Source: UBA6059 sp040222235
Lineage (GTDB): Bacteria > Bacteroidota > Bacteroidia > Cytophagales > Cyclobacteriaceae
Length of the DNA: 64,000 nucleotides
Assembly: GCA_040222235.1 (NCBI GenBank)
Contig: JAVKDO010000066.1
Coordinates: 16,899-80,898, forward strand
Direction of reading: 5' to 3'
Shown here: in pieces, positions 35,398 through 44,112 of the stretch
How positions within the stretch are numbered: position 1 is the first letter of the stretch
Layout: every line of letters begins with the position of its first letter
The notes under the pieces: model-generated
Told to the model about the DNA's origin: nothing
The model's input: the letters and a program-made list of their open reading frames with translations, nothing else
Databases searched by the model: none
Translations under genes and position numbers: made by a program

Positions 35398-35501
35398 TGG
35401 AGGTTTGGCTTCCATTTCGGCTAAATGGAATACATTCCGCTCGTCATGCCAACCTGGAAGGACGGTTAGATGGGTGTTTTACAAGAAATGAAAAGAAACG
35501 T

Positions 35502-36554
35502 ATGAAGACAATTAAAGGACCTGCCATTTTCTTAGCCCAATTCTTGGGAGATACTGCACCGTTTAACGATCTGGAATCCATCTGTAGATGGGCAGCACAG
35601 TTAGGCTACAAAGGAGTGCAAATCCCCACCTGGGATCCACGATGCATCGACCTTGAGCAATGTGCCAAGAGTAGGACATACGCCGATGAGCTCAAAGGTA
35701 AAGTTGAGGCCTGTGGAGTGGAGATCACAGAGTTGAGTACTCACCTGCAAGGACAATTAGTAGCTGTAAACCCTGCCTATGACCAGATGTTCGACGGTTT
35801 CGCACCCAAGGAAGTGCATGGTAATCCAAAAGCGCGTACCGAGTGGGCAGTACAGCAACTCAAATATGCAGCGCAAGCGAGCCATAACTTAGGAATTAAC
35901 GTGCATGCGACCTTCTCTGGTGCTTTGATTTGGCCATACGTATATCCATGGCCACAGCGCCCCGCTGGTTTAGTGGAGGCCGGATTCGAAGAGCTAGCTA
36001 ATCGCTGGCTACCAATTCTTAATGAGTTTGACACTCAGGGTGTGGATGTCTGCTATGAGGTTCATCCTGGTGAAGACCTTCATGACGGAGTGACTTTCGA
36101 GCGATTCTTAGAAGCTACAAATAATCATACCCGGGCGAGACTGCTTTATGATCCTAGCCACTTTGTGCTACAGCAGCTCGACTATCTACAATACATCGAC
36201 TTTTATCATGAGCACATCCGCATGTTCCATGTCAAAGATGCGGAGTTCAATCCTAGTGGCAAGGCTGGCGTTTACGGTAGTTACTCTTCGTGGGTAGATC
36301 GACCAGGTCGCTTCAGATCACTCGGTGATGGTCAGGTAGACTTCAAGTCGATTTTTACTAAGCTATCGCAATATGGCTATGACGGCTGGGCAGTGATGGA
36401 ATGGGAATGCTGTATCAAGAGTCCAGAACAAGGTGCTAGAGAAGGATCTAAGTTCATCGCGGATCACATCATTGAAGTAACGGATAAAGCCTTTGATGAC
36501 TTTGCAGATGCAGGAACAGATGACGAGACTAATCGAAAAATATTAGGGTTATAA
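35502..36554 (+). CDS. cytoplasmic sugar phosphate isomerase/epimerase (TIM barrel, AP-endonuclease-2 family)
   Basis: 350 residues from the ATG at 35502 (MKTIKGPAIFLAQFLGD). The frame is open further upstream, but that part runs through the hairpin repeat and is not protein-like. Metal ligands of the xylose-isomerase-like barrel are visible: CYEVHPGED, LLYDPSHFVLQ, MFHVKDAEF and the final Glu in VMEWECC. The substrate is unknown. It pairs with the oxidoreductase in many Bacteroidota sugar clusters. Confidence 0.88.
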   Translation: MKTIKGPAIFLAQFLGDTAPFNDLESICRWAAQLGYKGVQIPTWDPRCIDLEQCAKSRTYADELKGKVEACGVEITELSTHLQGQLVAVNPAYDQMFDGFAPKEVHGNPKARTEWAVQQLKYAAQASHNLGINVHATFSGALIWPYVYPWPQRPAGLVEAGFEELANRWLPILNEFDTQGVDVCYEVHPGEDLHDGVTFERFLEATNNHTRARLLYDPSHFVLQQLDYLQYIDFYHEHIRMFHVKDAEFNPSGKAGVYGSYSSWVDRPGRFRSLGDGQVDFKSIFTKLSQYGYDGWAVMEWECCIKSPEQGAREGSKFIADHIIEVTDKAFDDFADAGTDDETNRKILGL

Positions 36555-36564
36555 ACTAATCAAT

Positions 36565-39500
36565 ATGATCAATCTAAAATCAATGGGATCAGCCGCAGGG
36601 CTGATTTTCGTTTTGTTTCTCGCCAGTTGTGGGTCTAACACCCAAACGACCGAGCGCCCGAGAGAACCCTGGGTATTTCGGTCGGTGCTCGATGAACAGG
36701 CCAGAATGGTGACCGCCGCGCTCCACGATGAGATGTGGGTGGCTTACAGCGCACAAAATGGCAACCTCTATAAAGTATGGAAAGGAGGCGCCAACTTCGA
36801 GGGGGCAGTCTACACGACCGTTCACGGCCCACAGCCCACTAGTAAAGGCTATGATTATTTCATGGGAGGTATAGAAGACAGCAATTGGAGCATCACCATG
36901 AATGGGCAGACTTCAGCTCCTGCCAAAATCCAATTCAGAGGCCATCGATTGACTGATGAAGGAGTGGTCTTTAGCTATGAACTCAGAGGATCGGGCTACA
37001 ACATTCTGGTAAGGGAAAACCCCGAGTGTATCAAGCGGGGCAATCAAAATGGCTTGGTTAGAAAATTTAATGTGTCAGGTCTTCCTACCGGAGCTGAACT
37101 ACGACACAACACCGTTTTCAGCTCATTGCAGGTGGATACGGACTACTCCACGACAGGCAACTTCGAAATGAAAAGTAAGGAAGAGCAGTCCTACGACAGA
37201 GGAAGTGTTTGGAATGTGACCGGTGACCTGATCTTCTCAGCAGATGGTGAAGCCGAACTTAAAGTATTCTATCATCCTGGATTTGATCGATTGGAGATTG
37301 CCGATGGCGGTGCTGTGGCTACTGCGGATGTGGTCGAGCACCCTGGTAAGGGATTGATTTACAACAGTGACTGTAAGACCTGTCACAACGAGGAGGTGAA
37401 GACAATTGGTCCTGCCTATATCGCTGTAGCCCGGAGATATTCGGATACGGAGGAAGTAACCGAGATGCTCGCAGGAAAGATCATCAAAGGTGGAACCGGG
37501 GTGTGGGGTGAAGTCCCAATGACGGCTCACTCAACCCTTGGCGAAGATGATGCGAAGGAAATGGTGCGTTACATCCTCTCATTGGATGACGGAGATGCAG
37601 GGGGTGATGCAAGCGAGTGGCATCTTGGTGTCAAGACCATACCCATTAAGCTTCCCAATGAAGCACCGACCTTCAGCGGTTCTAGAAGTGGCTTGGCGGC
37701 TCACCTATATCCGTTCTCTGGAGATAAGCCGAATATGGACGTCATTGCATCGGAGCAGCCGATCAAGGCTGGCCCTGTCACTCAAATCCACTGCCGCGAG
37801 CAGGCCGACTTTGATTTGATGGAGAATTACGTGCTTGAGTTTAAGGGCAAATTGGTGATTGCACAGACAGGCAGCTATTCCTTTAGGTTGGTGACAGATG
37901 ATGGATCTATCCTCTACATCAATGACAAAGAGATCATCAATCATTGGGATCTTCATGGGCCTGAGCCTAAAGATGGCGAGATGTACCTTGAGAAAGGTGA
38001 GCATCCCCTTCGGATTGTCTTCTTCCAAAAGGGTGGTGGAGCAGCAGCTTCGTTCCAGTATTTCGACAAAGAGGCGGGTCAGTTTGTCGTCGTGCCTGAG
38101 GACATGCTAAGTCATACAGCTGATGATTATTTGGAGACCCGTGTATTTATTGATAATGCCAAGCTCGTGAAGGCTATTCCCGGTGACAAGCGACCTTTGG
38201 AAGATGTGCATCCGGCATTCGATCTCTATCAAGCGATACCTGATGGTTTTGAACCGAAAGTTGGCGGTATCGACTTCTTTTCTGACGGCAGCATGGTCAT
38301 CTCGACATGGGATTCTGTAGGCGCTATCTATCGTATCCGAAATTATACCAGTGCTGATCCCTCACAAATTACTGTTAAGCAAGTGGCAGGTGGTTTAGCA
38401 GAACCGCTGGGTATCAAAGTGGTGGAAGACACGATCTACGTGCTACAAAAGCAGGAATTGACACAACTCATAGATCATGATGGAGATGAGCTGATTGACG
38501 AATACCGCACTTTTAGCAACGCATGGCGAGTATCTGCCAATTTTCACGAGTTTGCGTTTGGGCTAGTTTATAAGGCCGGCTATTTCTACGGGACACTGGC
38601 TACCGCAATATTGCCCGGTGGAGCTAGTGCGCAACCCCAGATTCCCGATAGGGGCAAGGTGGTAAAAATTAGTCGTAAGGACGGTTCATCAGAGTTTGTA
38701 GCCCATGGCCTTCGCACGCCTAACGGAATCGGAGAAGGCGTGGATGGAGAGCTCTTTGTGGCAGATAACCAGGGTGACTGGCTACCGGCCAGCAAGATCG
38801 TCCATGTCAAAGAAGGACAGTTTTATGGTTCAAGATCTGTCGATCCAGAAGGCACGGTCAATACCAAAGAGAAGTTGCCGGTTGTCTGGCTACCGCAGGA
38901 CGAGATCGGGAACTCACCGAGTGAACCCATCGCTATCAACGTTGGCCCGTATGCTGGACAAATGATTCATGGCGAGGTGACCCATGGTGGCCTCAAGCGT
39001 GTATTTGCGGAGAAGGTAGATGGTGAGTATCAGGGAGCAGTATTCCGCTTTACTCAGGGTTTAATGGCAGGCATCAATCGCATTGACTGGGGGCCTGATG
39101 GTTCGCTTTATGTGGGCGGAGTTGGTTCTACTGGCAACTGGTCACATACCGGCAAAAAATGGTTCGGTGTGCAACGCCTTGTTTATCAGGATAGGCCTGT
39201 CTTCGAAATGCTAGCCGTTCGGTCCAGGTCTAATGGATTCGAAATAGAATTTACACAACCCATTAAAGAAGGTGAGCGTGTTGATGCTAGCAACTTCGAA
39301 GTGCAGCAGTGGTATTACCTCCCAACGCCGGAATATGGTGGCCCGAAATTGGACCTTGAAGATTTAGACATTAAGTCCTTCAATCTGTCAGCGGATCGCA
39401 AGAAAGTTTTCATAGAACTGGATGGTCTCAAGACCAATCATGTGGTCTACTTGAGAATTGCCAAACCATTCATTGGTGAAGGAGAACTGGAACTATGGAC

Positions 39501-40257
39501 GACTGAGGCGTGGTATACACTCAATGCTATCGGTACTGAGCAGGGCTTTAGCAATCCTGTGCGCGTCTCGAATAATACACTTTCTGATAAGGAGCAGCAA
39601 GAGGGTTGGAAGCTTTTGTTCGACGGTAAAAGTACTGCCGGACTTAGAAAGTTTAAAGGGGATCAGATCGGTAAGAGATGGCAGGTAACCAACGGCACGC
39701 TCATGTTTTCTGGTAAGGATGCCAACGATACTGGCTGGCAAGCTGCCGATGGAGGCGATATCATCATCACTGATAAGACTTATAAAAACTTTGAGCTTCA
39801 GCTGGACTGGAAGATATCAGAAGGCGGTAATAGCGGTATCATTTACAATGTGATCGAAGATGATAAATACGACTATGTGTGGCAGACGGGAATGGAAATG
39901 CAGATCCTGGATAATGCGCGTCACCCTGATGGACAAATAGAGAAGCACAGAGCTGGAGATTTGTACGACTTGATCGAGACAAAGTTTGTAACGGCAAGCC
40001 CTCCTGGAGAATGGAACAGTATCCGATTGATCGTACAAAATGGATACGTCCAGCACTGGCAAAACGGCTACAAAGTAGTCGAATACCAATTCGGTACCCC
40101 TGAGTGGGAGGCCATGGTAGCTGGCAGTAAATTCAAGGAGATGCCTGACTTTGGTACAGCTAGTGAAGGCGGCCATATAGCTTTACAAGACCATGGAGAT
40201 GCTGTGTGGTTTAGAAATATTAAGATTAGAGAACTACCTAATGACCCTAACCTATGA
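36565..40257 (+). CDS. giant exported lipoprotein: cytochrome c, PA14, beta-propeller and DUF1080 (3-keto-disaccharide hydrolase) domains
   Basis: 1230 residues. The lipoprotein signal ends in LFLASCGSN. Order: an N-terminal beta domain (~30-255); a single-haem cytochrome c with CKTCH at ~270 and a possible axial Met in VPMTAH (~315); a PA14-like domain (~380-520; GSYSFRLVTDDGSILYIND); a glucose/sorbosone-dehydrogenase-like beta-propeller (~550-875); an Ig-like domain (~890-1010); and a C-terminal DUF1080/PF06439 domain (~1025-1225; GWKLLFDGKS, NSGIIYNV, EMQILDN). PF06439 is described as 3-keto-disaccharide hydrolase. The haem suggests electron transfer coupled to sugar oxidation. The next gene overlaps its stop by 4 bp. 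Confidence 0.88.
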   Translation: MINLKSMGSAAGLIFVLFLASCGSNTQTTERPREPWVFRSVLDEQARMVTAALHDEMWVAYSAQNGNLYKVWKGGANFEGAVYTTVHGPQPTSKGYDYFMGGIEDSNWSITMNGQTSAPAKIQFRGHRLTDEGVVFSYELRGSGYNILVRENPECIKRGNQNGLVRKFNVSGLPTGAELRHNTVFSSLQVDTDYSTTGNFEMKSKEEQSYDRGSVWNVTGDLIFSADGEAELKVFYHPGFDRLEIADGGAVATADVVEHPGKGLIYNSDCKTCHNEEVKTIGPAYIAVARRYSDTEEVTEMLAGKIIKGGTGVWGEVPMTAHSTLGEDDAKEMVRYILSLDDGDAGGDASEWHLGVKTIPIKLPNEAPTFSGSRSGLAAHLYPFSGDKPNMDVIASEQPIKAGPVTQIHCREQADFDLMENYVLEFKGKLVIAQTGSYSFRLVTDDGSILYINDKEIINHWDLHGPEPKDGEMYLEKGEHPLRIVFFQKGGGAAASFQYFDKEAGQFVVVPEDMLSHTADDYLETRVFIDNAKLVKAIPGDKRPLEDVHPAFDLYQAIPDGFEPKVGGIDFFSDGSMVISTWDSVGAIYRIRNYTSADPSQITVKQVAGGLAEPLGIKVVEDTIYVLQKQELTQLIDHDGDELIDEYRTFSNAWRVSANFHEFAFGLVYKAGYFYGTLATAILPGGASAQPQIPDRGKVVKISRKDGSSEFVAHGLRTPNGIGEGVDGELFVADNQGDWLPASKIVHVKEGQFYGSRSVDPEGTVNTKEKLPVVWLPQDEIGNSPSEPIAINVGPYAGQMIHGEVTHGGLKRVFAEKVDGEYQGAVFRFTQGLMAGINRIDWGPDGSLYVGGVGSTGNWSHTGKKWFGVQRLVYQDRPVFEMLAVRSRSNGFEIEFTQPIKEGERVDASNFEVQQWYYLPTPEYGGPKLDLEDLDIKSFNLSADRKKVFIELDGLKTNHVVYLRIAKPFIGEGELELWTTEAWYTLNAIGTEQGFSNPVRVSNNTLSDKEQQEGWKLLFDGKSTAGLRKFKGDQIGKRWQVTNGTLMFSGKDANDTGWQAADGGDIIITDKTYKNFELQLDWKISEGGNSGIIYNVIEDDKYDYVWQTGMEMQILDNARHPDGQIEKHRAGDLYDLIETKFVTASPPGEWNSIRLIVQNGYVQHWQNGYKVVEYQFGTPEWEAMVAGSKFKEMPDFGTASEGGHIALQDHGDAVWFRNIKIRELPNDPNL

Positions 40258-41168
40258 AGACTAGAAGAATATTCATCAAAACAGCAGGAGTAGCCGCAGC
40301 AGGGATGGCCTTGATACCTAGCTGTGCTCCCTCGGCCAAAAAAGAGGAAACCGTAGTTGCTGCTTCAGAACCTGTCCCAGTAGCAGCTAAGAAGGATATT
40401 GGCCTCCAGATCTACACCGTTAGAAATCAGATTGATCAAGACTTGGAGGCCACAATGAAGGCTGTAGCTGAGACGGGCTATAATCAGGTAGAGATATTCG
40501 GTTATGACCATGGTCAATACTTCGGACTGTCTGCTGAGGACTTTTACAAGTTGCTGTCAAAATATGACTTAAGCCCGATCAGTAGCCACCATGGTACGGG
40601 ACGCACCCAGCCTGAGATGGTAGGTACGCTCAGCAACGGTTGGCAACAGGCTGTTGACCATGCCGCCATGGCTGGCCAGCAATATATGGTAATGCCCTAC
40701 TTAACCGGCGATGAGCGTTCGATGGAGCACTACAAGGCCCTACCGGAAATGCTGAATAAGGCGGGAGAAGTAGTCAAAGCTGCTGGTATGCAGCTCTGTT
40801 ATCACAACCATGATTTTGAGTTCATGGAAATGGAAGGTGTTCTGCCAATGTATCACATCTTGGACAATACCGATCCAGAGCTTGTCAAAATGGAGTTGGA
40901 CCTTTACTGGATTACAAAAGCAGGTTATGACCCAATGGCTTTCTTTGAGAAGTACCCTGGCCGTACACCGCTTTGGCATGTCAAGGATATGGCTAACACT
41001 CCGGAAAAGGGATTTGCTGAAGTAGGAAATGGAGTGATTGATTTTAAGACCATTTTCGCTAACAAAGAGAAATCAGGAATGACCCACTTCTTCGTGGAGC
41101 AGGATCAGTCAGATGATCCATTAAGGAGTATCGGGATCAGCTACAAGAATGTAGCACGATTATTTTAG
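40254..41168 (+). CDS. Tat-exported lipoprotein sugar isomerase/epimerase (TIM barrel)
   Basis: 304 residues. The N-terminus KTRRIFIKTAG is a textbook twin-arginine motif, followed by a lipobox-like LIPSCAPS, so the folded enzyme should be exported and lipid-anchored. The barrel carries metal-site residues in LCYHNHDFEF, VKMELDLYWITKAG, LWHVKDMA and HFFVEQDQS. It is a second member of the xylose-isomerase-like superfamily in the cluster, here outside the cytoplasm. Start overlaps the stop of the 1230-residue lipoprotein (ATGA). Confidence 0.87.
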   Translation: MKTRRIFIKTAGVAAAGMALIPSCAPSAKKEETVVAASEPVPVAAKKDIGLQIYTVRNQIDQDLEATMKAVAETGYNQVEIFGYDHGQYFGLSAEDFYKLLSKYDLSPISSHHGTGRTQPEMVGTLSNGWQQAVDHAAMAGQQYMVMPYLTGDERSMEHYKALPEMLNKAGEVVKAAGMQLCYHNHDFEFMEMEGVLPMYHILDNTDPELVKMELDLYWITKAGYDPMAFFEKYPGRTPLWHVKDMANTPEKGFAEVGNGVIDFKTIFANKEKSGMTHFFVEQDQSDDPLRSIGISYKNVARLF

Positions 41169-41180
41169 CAGATATAGCTT

Positions 41181-43502
41181 ATGCGTTGGTTTGGAGGGTT
41201 GATTATACTGCTGTTGGCAACTAATGGAATTGCTCAAAGTATCAAGGGTAATATAAAAGAAGCACTGAGCTTTGATCCCGTGATTGGGGCCAACATTGCG
41301 ATAGCGCAAAACAGGACACCTAAAAATACTAGCTCCGGTATATCTACGGATAATGATGGTCGATTCGAGCTTGACCTAGAACCTGGAAGGTACAATTTGC
41401 TCATTAGTGCCGTGGGCTATGAGCAGCTATTGATACAAGAAGTGCTGGTGAAGGCCGGTAAGCAGCTAGTGCTCGACGTAGAGCTTAACCCCGCGACCTA
41501 TCGGCTGGGAGAAGTCGTCATTTCAGCGAACAGCCAAAACGAGATAGACGGTATTCGATCCATTACCATGGAAGAAACTATGCGCTACGCAGCGACATAT
41601 TTTGATCCTGCCAGGCTCACGCTCTCATTGCCGGCTGTTGCAGCTACCAATGATCAGAACAACAATATTTCCGTTAGGGGAAACTCGCCCAATCATCTTC
41701 GATGGCGACTAGAGGGTGTCGAGATCGTCAACCCGAATCACCTGAGCAATGCAGGCACTCTGAGTGATCGGCCTTCCCAAAACGGTGGAGGTGTCAATAT
41801 CTTGAGTACCCAAATGATGTCAAATTCATCCTTCGTTTATGGAGCATTTGATGCCACTTATGGCAATAGCATCGGAGGCATCTTCGATATAGGCATAAGG
41901 GCTGGAAATAAACAGAAAAGGGAATACACCTTGCAAGCTGGACTGCTTGGGTTCGATGCATCTGCGGAGGGTCCCATCAAGCGAGGTGGAGCCAGCTACT
42001 TGGTGAATTATCGCTACAGTACGGTCGGTCTGCTGTCCGCCATGGGTGTGGACTTTGGGGGAGAGTCGATCGGTTTTCAGGATCTGGCTTTCAATATCAA
42101 CGTGCCGCTGAAGCGCGGCAACCTCAAGCTTTTTGCGATGGGCGGGGTTAGCACAAATGAGTTTGAGGGGTTGAATGACCCTTCCGAATGGGAAGAAGAC
42201 AAGGATAGGTCTGACATCAAAGCTGATGGACATGTGGGGGCTGCCGGGATTTCCTTTGATCGGTCGCTGGGGGGAGGAATACTCCAACTGACTTCCGTAT
42301 TCTCTAGTCAAAAGAGCGTTAGAGATGAGCAGCAGCGTGACCTGACTGGATTTATGAATGCCTCCGCTTACGACTACTACCGTGAATCACTCTCTTCGAC
42401 CCACTTGTCTTGGGCCAAATCTGTTGGTATTTTCACCTATGAGGTGGGTAGTTATCTAAACTTGTATGACTATCGGATTACTCGACAGTCCAGTAATATC
42501 AGATTTAATGATCTGGTACCTATGAACATTGATGATGAGCAGATCATGTTGCTCACACCCTATATTGATACGCGCTGGCAGATTAGTCAGAAATTGGAAC
42601 TAGCCCTTGGCATCCAGGGCAACTATCAAAATTTGAATCCTGGTTTTCAGATAGACCCCAGAGCGGCACTCACCTATCAAGTTAACGAAAAGAATAAGCT
42701 ACGACTGGCTAGTGGTGGGTACAGTCAGGTGATGTCTCCTTTCATCTACTACAACCTTCGCAATTCCGTAGTGACAGATGGCTACCGCTATCCTAATAAA
42801 GCCATGGGGCTATTGAGCTCTCAAGTGACGAACCTCTCATGGCAAAGAGTCCTATCGGAAAGAACTACCTTCAGAACTGAGGTCTACTGGCAGCACTATG
42901 TTGACGTGCCAGTTTCTATCAATTCGGACTTTTCTGTGCTCAACTATTTCGATGGAGATGCCTGGTTCAGATTAACACCAGAAGGCTCAGGAGATACTTA
43001 TGGATGGGAGACCACCTTAGAGCAGAAGCTGTCGAAGGACTTTTACTATCTGGTCAGCTTGAGTTTTATAGACTCCAGATTTACCACATTGGAAGGAGAG
43101 GAGTACGACACGAGATTTAATACCAACTATGCATTAAACATTACTACTGGGAAGGAATTCGTGACAAAGAGAGGCAATGGCTTTAGTGTAAATGTAAGAT
43201 CAATCTGGCAGGGTGGTCTGAGGGATTACCGTATAGGGGTTGATCAAGCGCCTTTCTTTCTTTTCCCTACGCAAGAAGGCGACCCTTTTGCCTTTCAATA
43301 TGAAGACTACTTCCGGTGGGACTTGCGCTTAGCTTGGACGAAGAACAAGCCTAACTACACCCGCATGATCTATTTGGATATCCAAAACCTAACCAATAGA
43401 AAGAATACTGCCTTCTATGATTTCGACGAGGTGCAGCAAGGCGTGGTAAGAAGAGAGCAGCTGGGTCTCATTCCAATATTAACCTACAGAGTTGAGTTTT
43501 GA
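41181..43502 (+). CDS. TonB-dependent outer-membrane receptor
   Basis: 773 residues. Signal peptide to GIAQ, then a carboxypeptidase-regulatory-like domain (~19-105; ISTDNDGRFELDLEPGRYNLLISAVGYE), a plug (~110-230; ISVRGNSPNHLRWRLEGVEI) and a C-terminal beta-barrel ending in ILTYRVEF. It is shorter than SusC-type receptors and has no SusD partner. It lies 12 bp after the exported isomerase and overlaps the next gene by one base. By position it should import the substrate or product of this cluster. Confidence 0.9.
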   Translation: MRWFGGLIILLLATNGIAQSIKGNIKEALSFDPVIGANIAIAQNRTPKNTSSGISTDNDGRFELDLEPGRYNLLISAVGYEQLLIQEVLVKAGKQLVLDVELNPATYRLGEVVISANSQNEIDGIRSITMEETMRYAATYFDPARLTLSLPAVAATNDQNNNISVRGNSPNHLRWRLEGVEIVNPNHLSNAGTLSDRPSQNGGGVNILSTQMMSNSSFVYGAFDATYGNSIGGIFDIGIRAGNKQKREYTLQAGLLGFDASAEGPIKRGGASYLVNYRYSTVGLLSAMGVDFGGESIGFQDLAFNINVPLKRGNLKLFAMGGVSTNEFEGLNDPSEWEEDKDRSDIKADGHVGAAGISFDRSLGGGILQLTSVFSSQKSVRDEQQRDLTGFMNASAYDYYRESLSSTHLSWAKSVGIFTYEVGSYLNLYDYRITRQSSNIRFNDLVPMNIDDEQIMLLTPYIDTRWQISQKLELALGIQGNYQNLNPGFQIDPRAALTYQVNEKNKLRLASGGYSQVMSPFIYYNLRNSVVTDGYRYPNKAMGLLSSQVTNLSWQRVLSERTTFRTEVYWQHYVDVPVSINSDFSVLNYFDGDAWFRLTPEGSGDTYGWETTLEQKLSKDFYYLVSLSFIDSRFTTLEGEEYDTRFNTNYALNITTGKEFVTKRGNGFSVNVRSIWQGGLRDYRIGVDQAPFFLFPTQEGDPFAFQYEDYFRWDLRLAWTKNKPNYTRMIYLDIQNLTNRKNTAFYDFDEVQQGVVRREQLGLIPILTYRVEF

Positions 43503-43867
43503 TGATGAAGAAAATTATTGATACCATCCTGGCAATCCTCTTTTTCCTGTTTGCAGTGGTGCAATTCAATGATCCTGATCCGCTGCTGTGGATAGCCATC
43601 TACGGAATAGTTGGTCTGGTCAGCGCAGGTGCTTTTTTCGATAAGTATCACCAGTACGCGCTCATCTCACTGATTCTGATCATCACGGTCTGGTCGTTGA
43701 TTCTACTTCCGAACGTCTTCACATGGCTCACCACCTCGAATCTCGATGAACTATCCGGAGAGATGATGTCCGACAAGCCGTATATAGAAGGCACTCGGGA
43801 GTTTGGAGGGCTGCTGATTGCTGATTTGGCGTTGGTGTATCATTGGGTTGTATCTAGAAAAGGCTGA
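43502..43867 (+). CDS. TMEM220-like small membrane protein
   Basis: 121 residues with four hydrophobic helices (DTILAILFFLFAVVQF, LLWIAIYGIVGLVSAGAFF, ALISLILIITVWSLILL, GGLLIADLALVYHWVV). The QFNDPDPLLW motif after helix 1 is the mark of the transmembrane family 220. Function unknown. Start chosen as the ATG that overlaps the last base of the receptor stop. A second ATG follows directly at 43505. It is the last gene of the 33-44 kb cluster. Confidence 0.75.
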   Translation: MMKKIIDTILAILFFLFAVVQFNDPDPLLWIAIYGIVGLVSAGAFFDKYHQYALISLILIITVWSLILLPNVFTWLTTSNLDELSGEMMSDKPYIEGTREFGGLLIADLALVYHWVVSRKG

Positions 43868-43983
43868 GGCTCCTTTGTCACAGATCAAGTCCATAATCTG
43901 TTTTCTCGTCAAGCTGAATTGAACCTTCAAGTGCTTTTAGAAAAGTATGATGGCATTACAGGCCGATCAGAAAAAGATAGTAG

Positions 43984-44014
43984 TTTGTTCAAAAGACAAC
44001 CTTTTGTATATTTG
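43984..44014 (+). promoter_or_regulatory. promoter of the AAA/DUF4143 gene
   Basis: TTTG, 19 bp, TATATTTG: full Bacteroidota -33/-7 pattern. The spacer contains its own inverted repeat (CAAAAG/CTTTTG), and a further one (CCCTT/AAGGG) sits at the predicted start of transcription. Confidence 0.7.
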
Positions 44015-44043
44015 TCCCTTTATGAAGGGATAAATATATAATT

Positions 44044-44069
44044 TAATATCCTTATATATAAGGATATTA
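44044..44069. promoter_or_regulatory. 26-bp perfect palindrome in the leader of the AAA/DUF4143 gene
   Basis: Half-site TAATATCCTTATA is followed by its exact reverse complement. It lies about 30 bp after the promoter and 43 bp before the GTG start. It could be an operator for a dimeric repressor or form an mRNA hairpin. Confidence 0.6.
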
Positions 44070-44112
44070 TTTCTCACATTCTTACCTTTGTAAGAGGATG
44101 AATTGAACAATA

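Noticed and set aside
43878..43945. Minus-strand reading FLKALEGSIQLDEKTDYG before a stop
   Set aside because: Resembles the tail of a small antitoxin, but it is ~20 codons, has no start and no clear family match.
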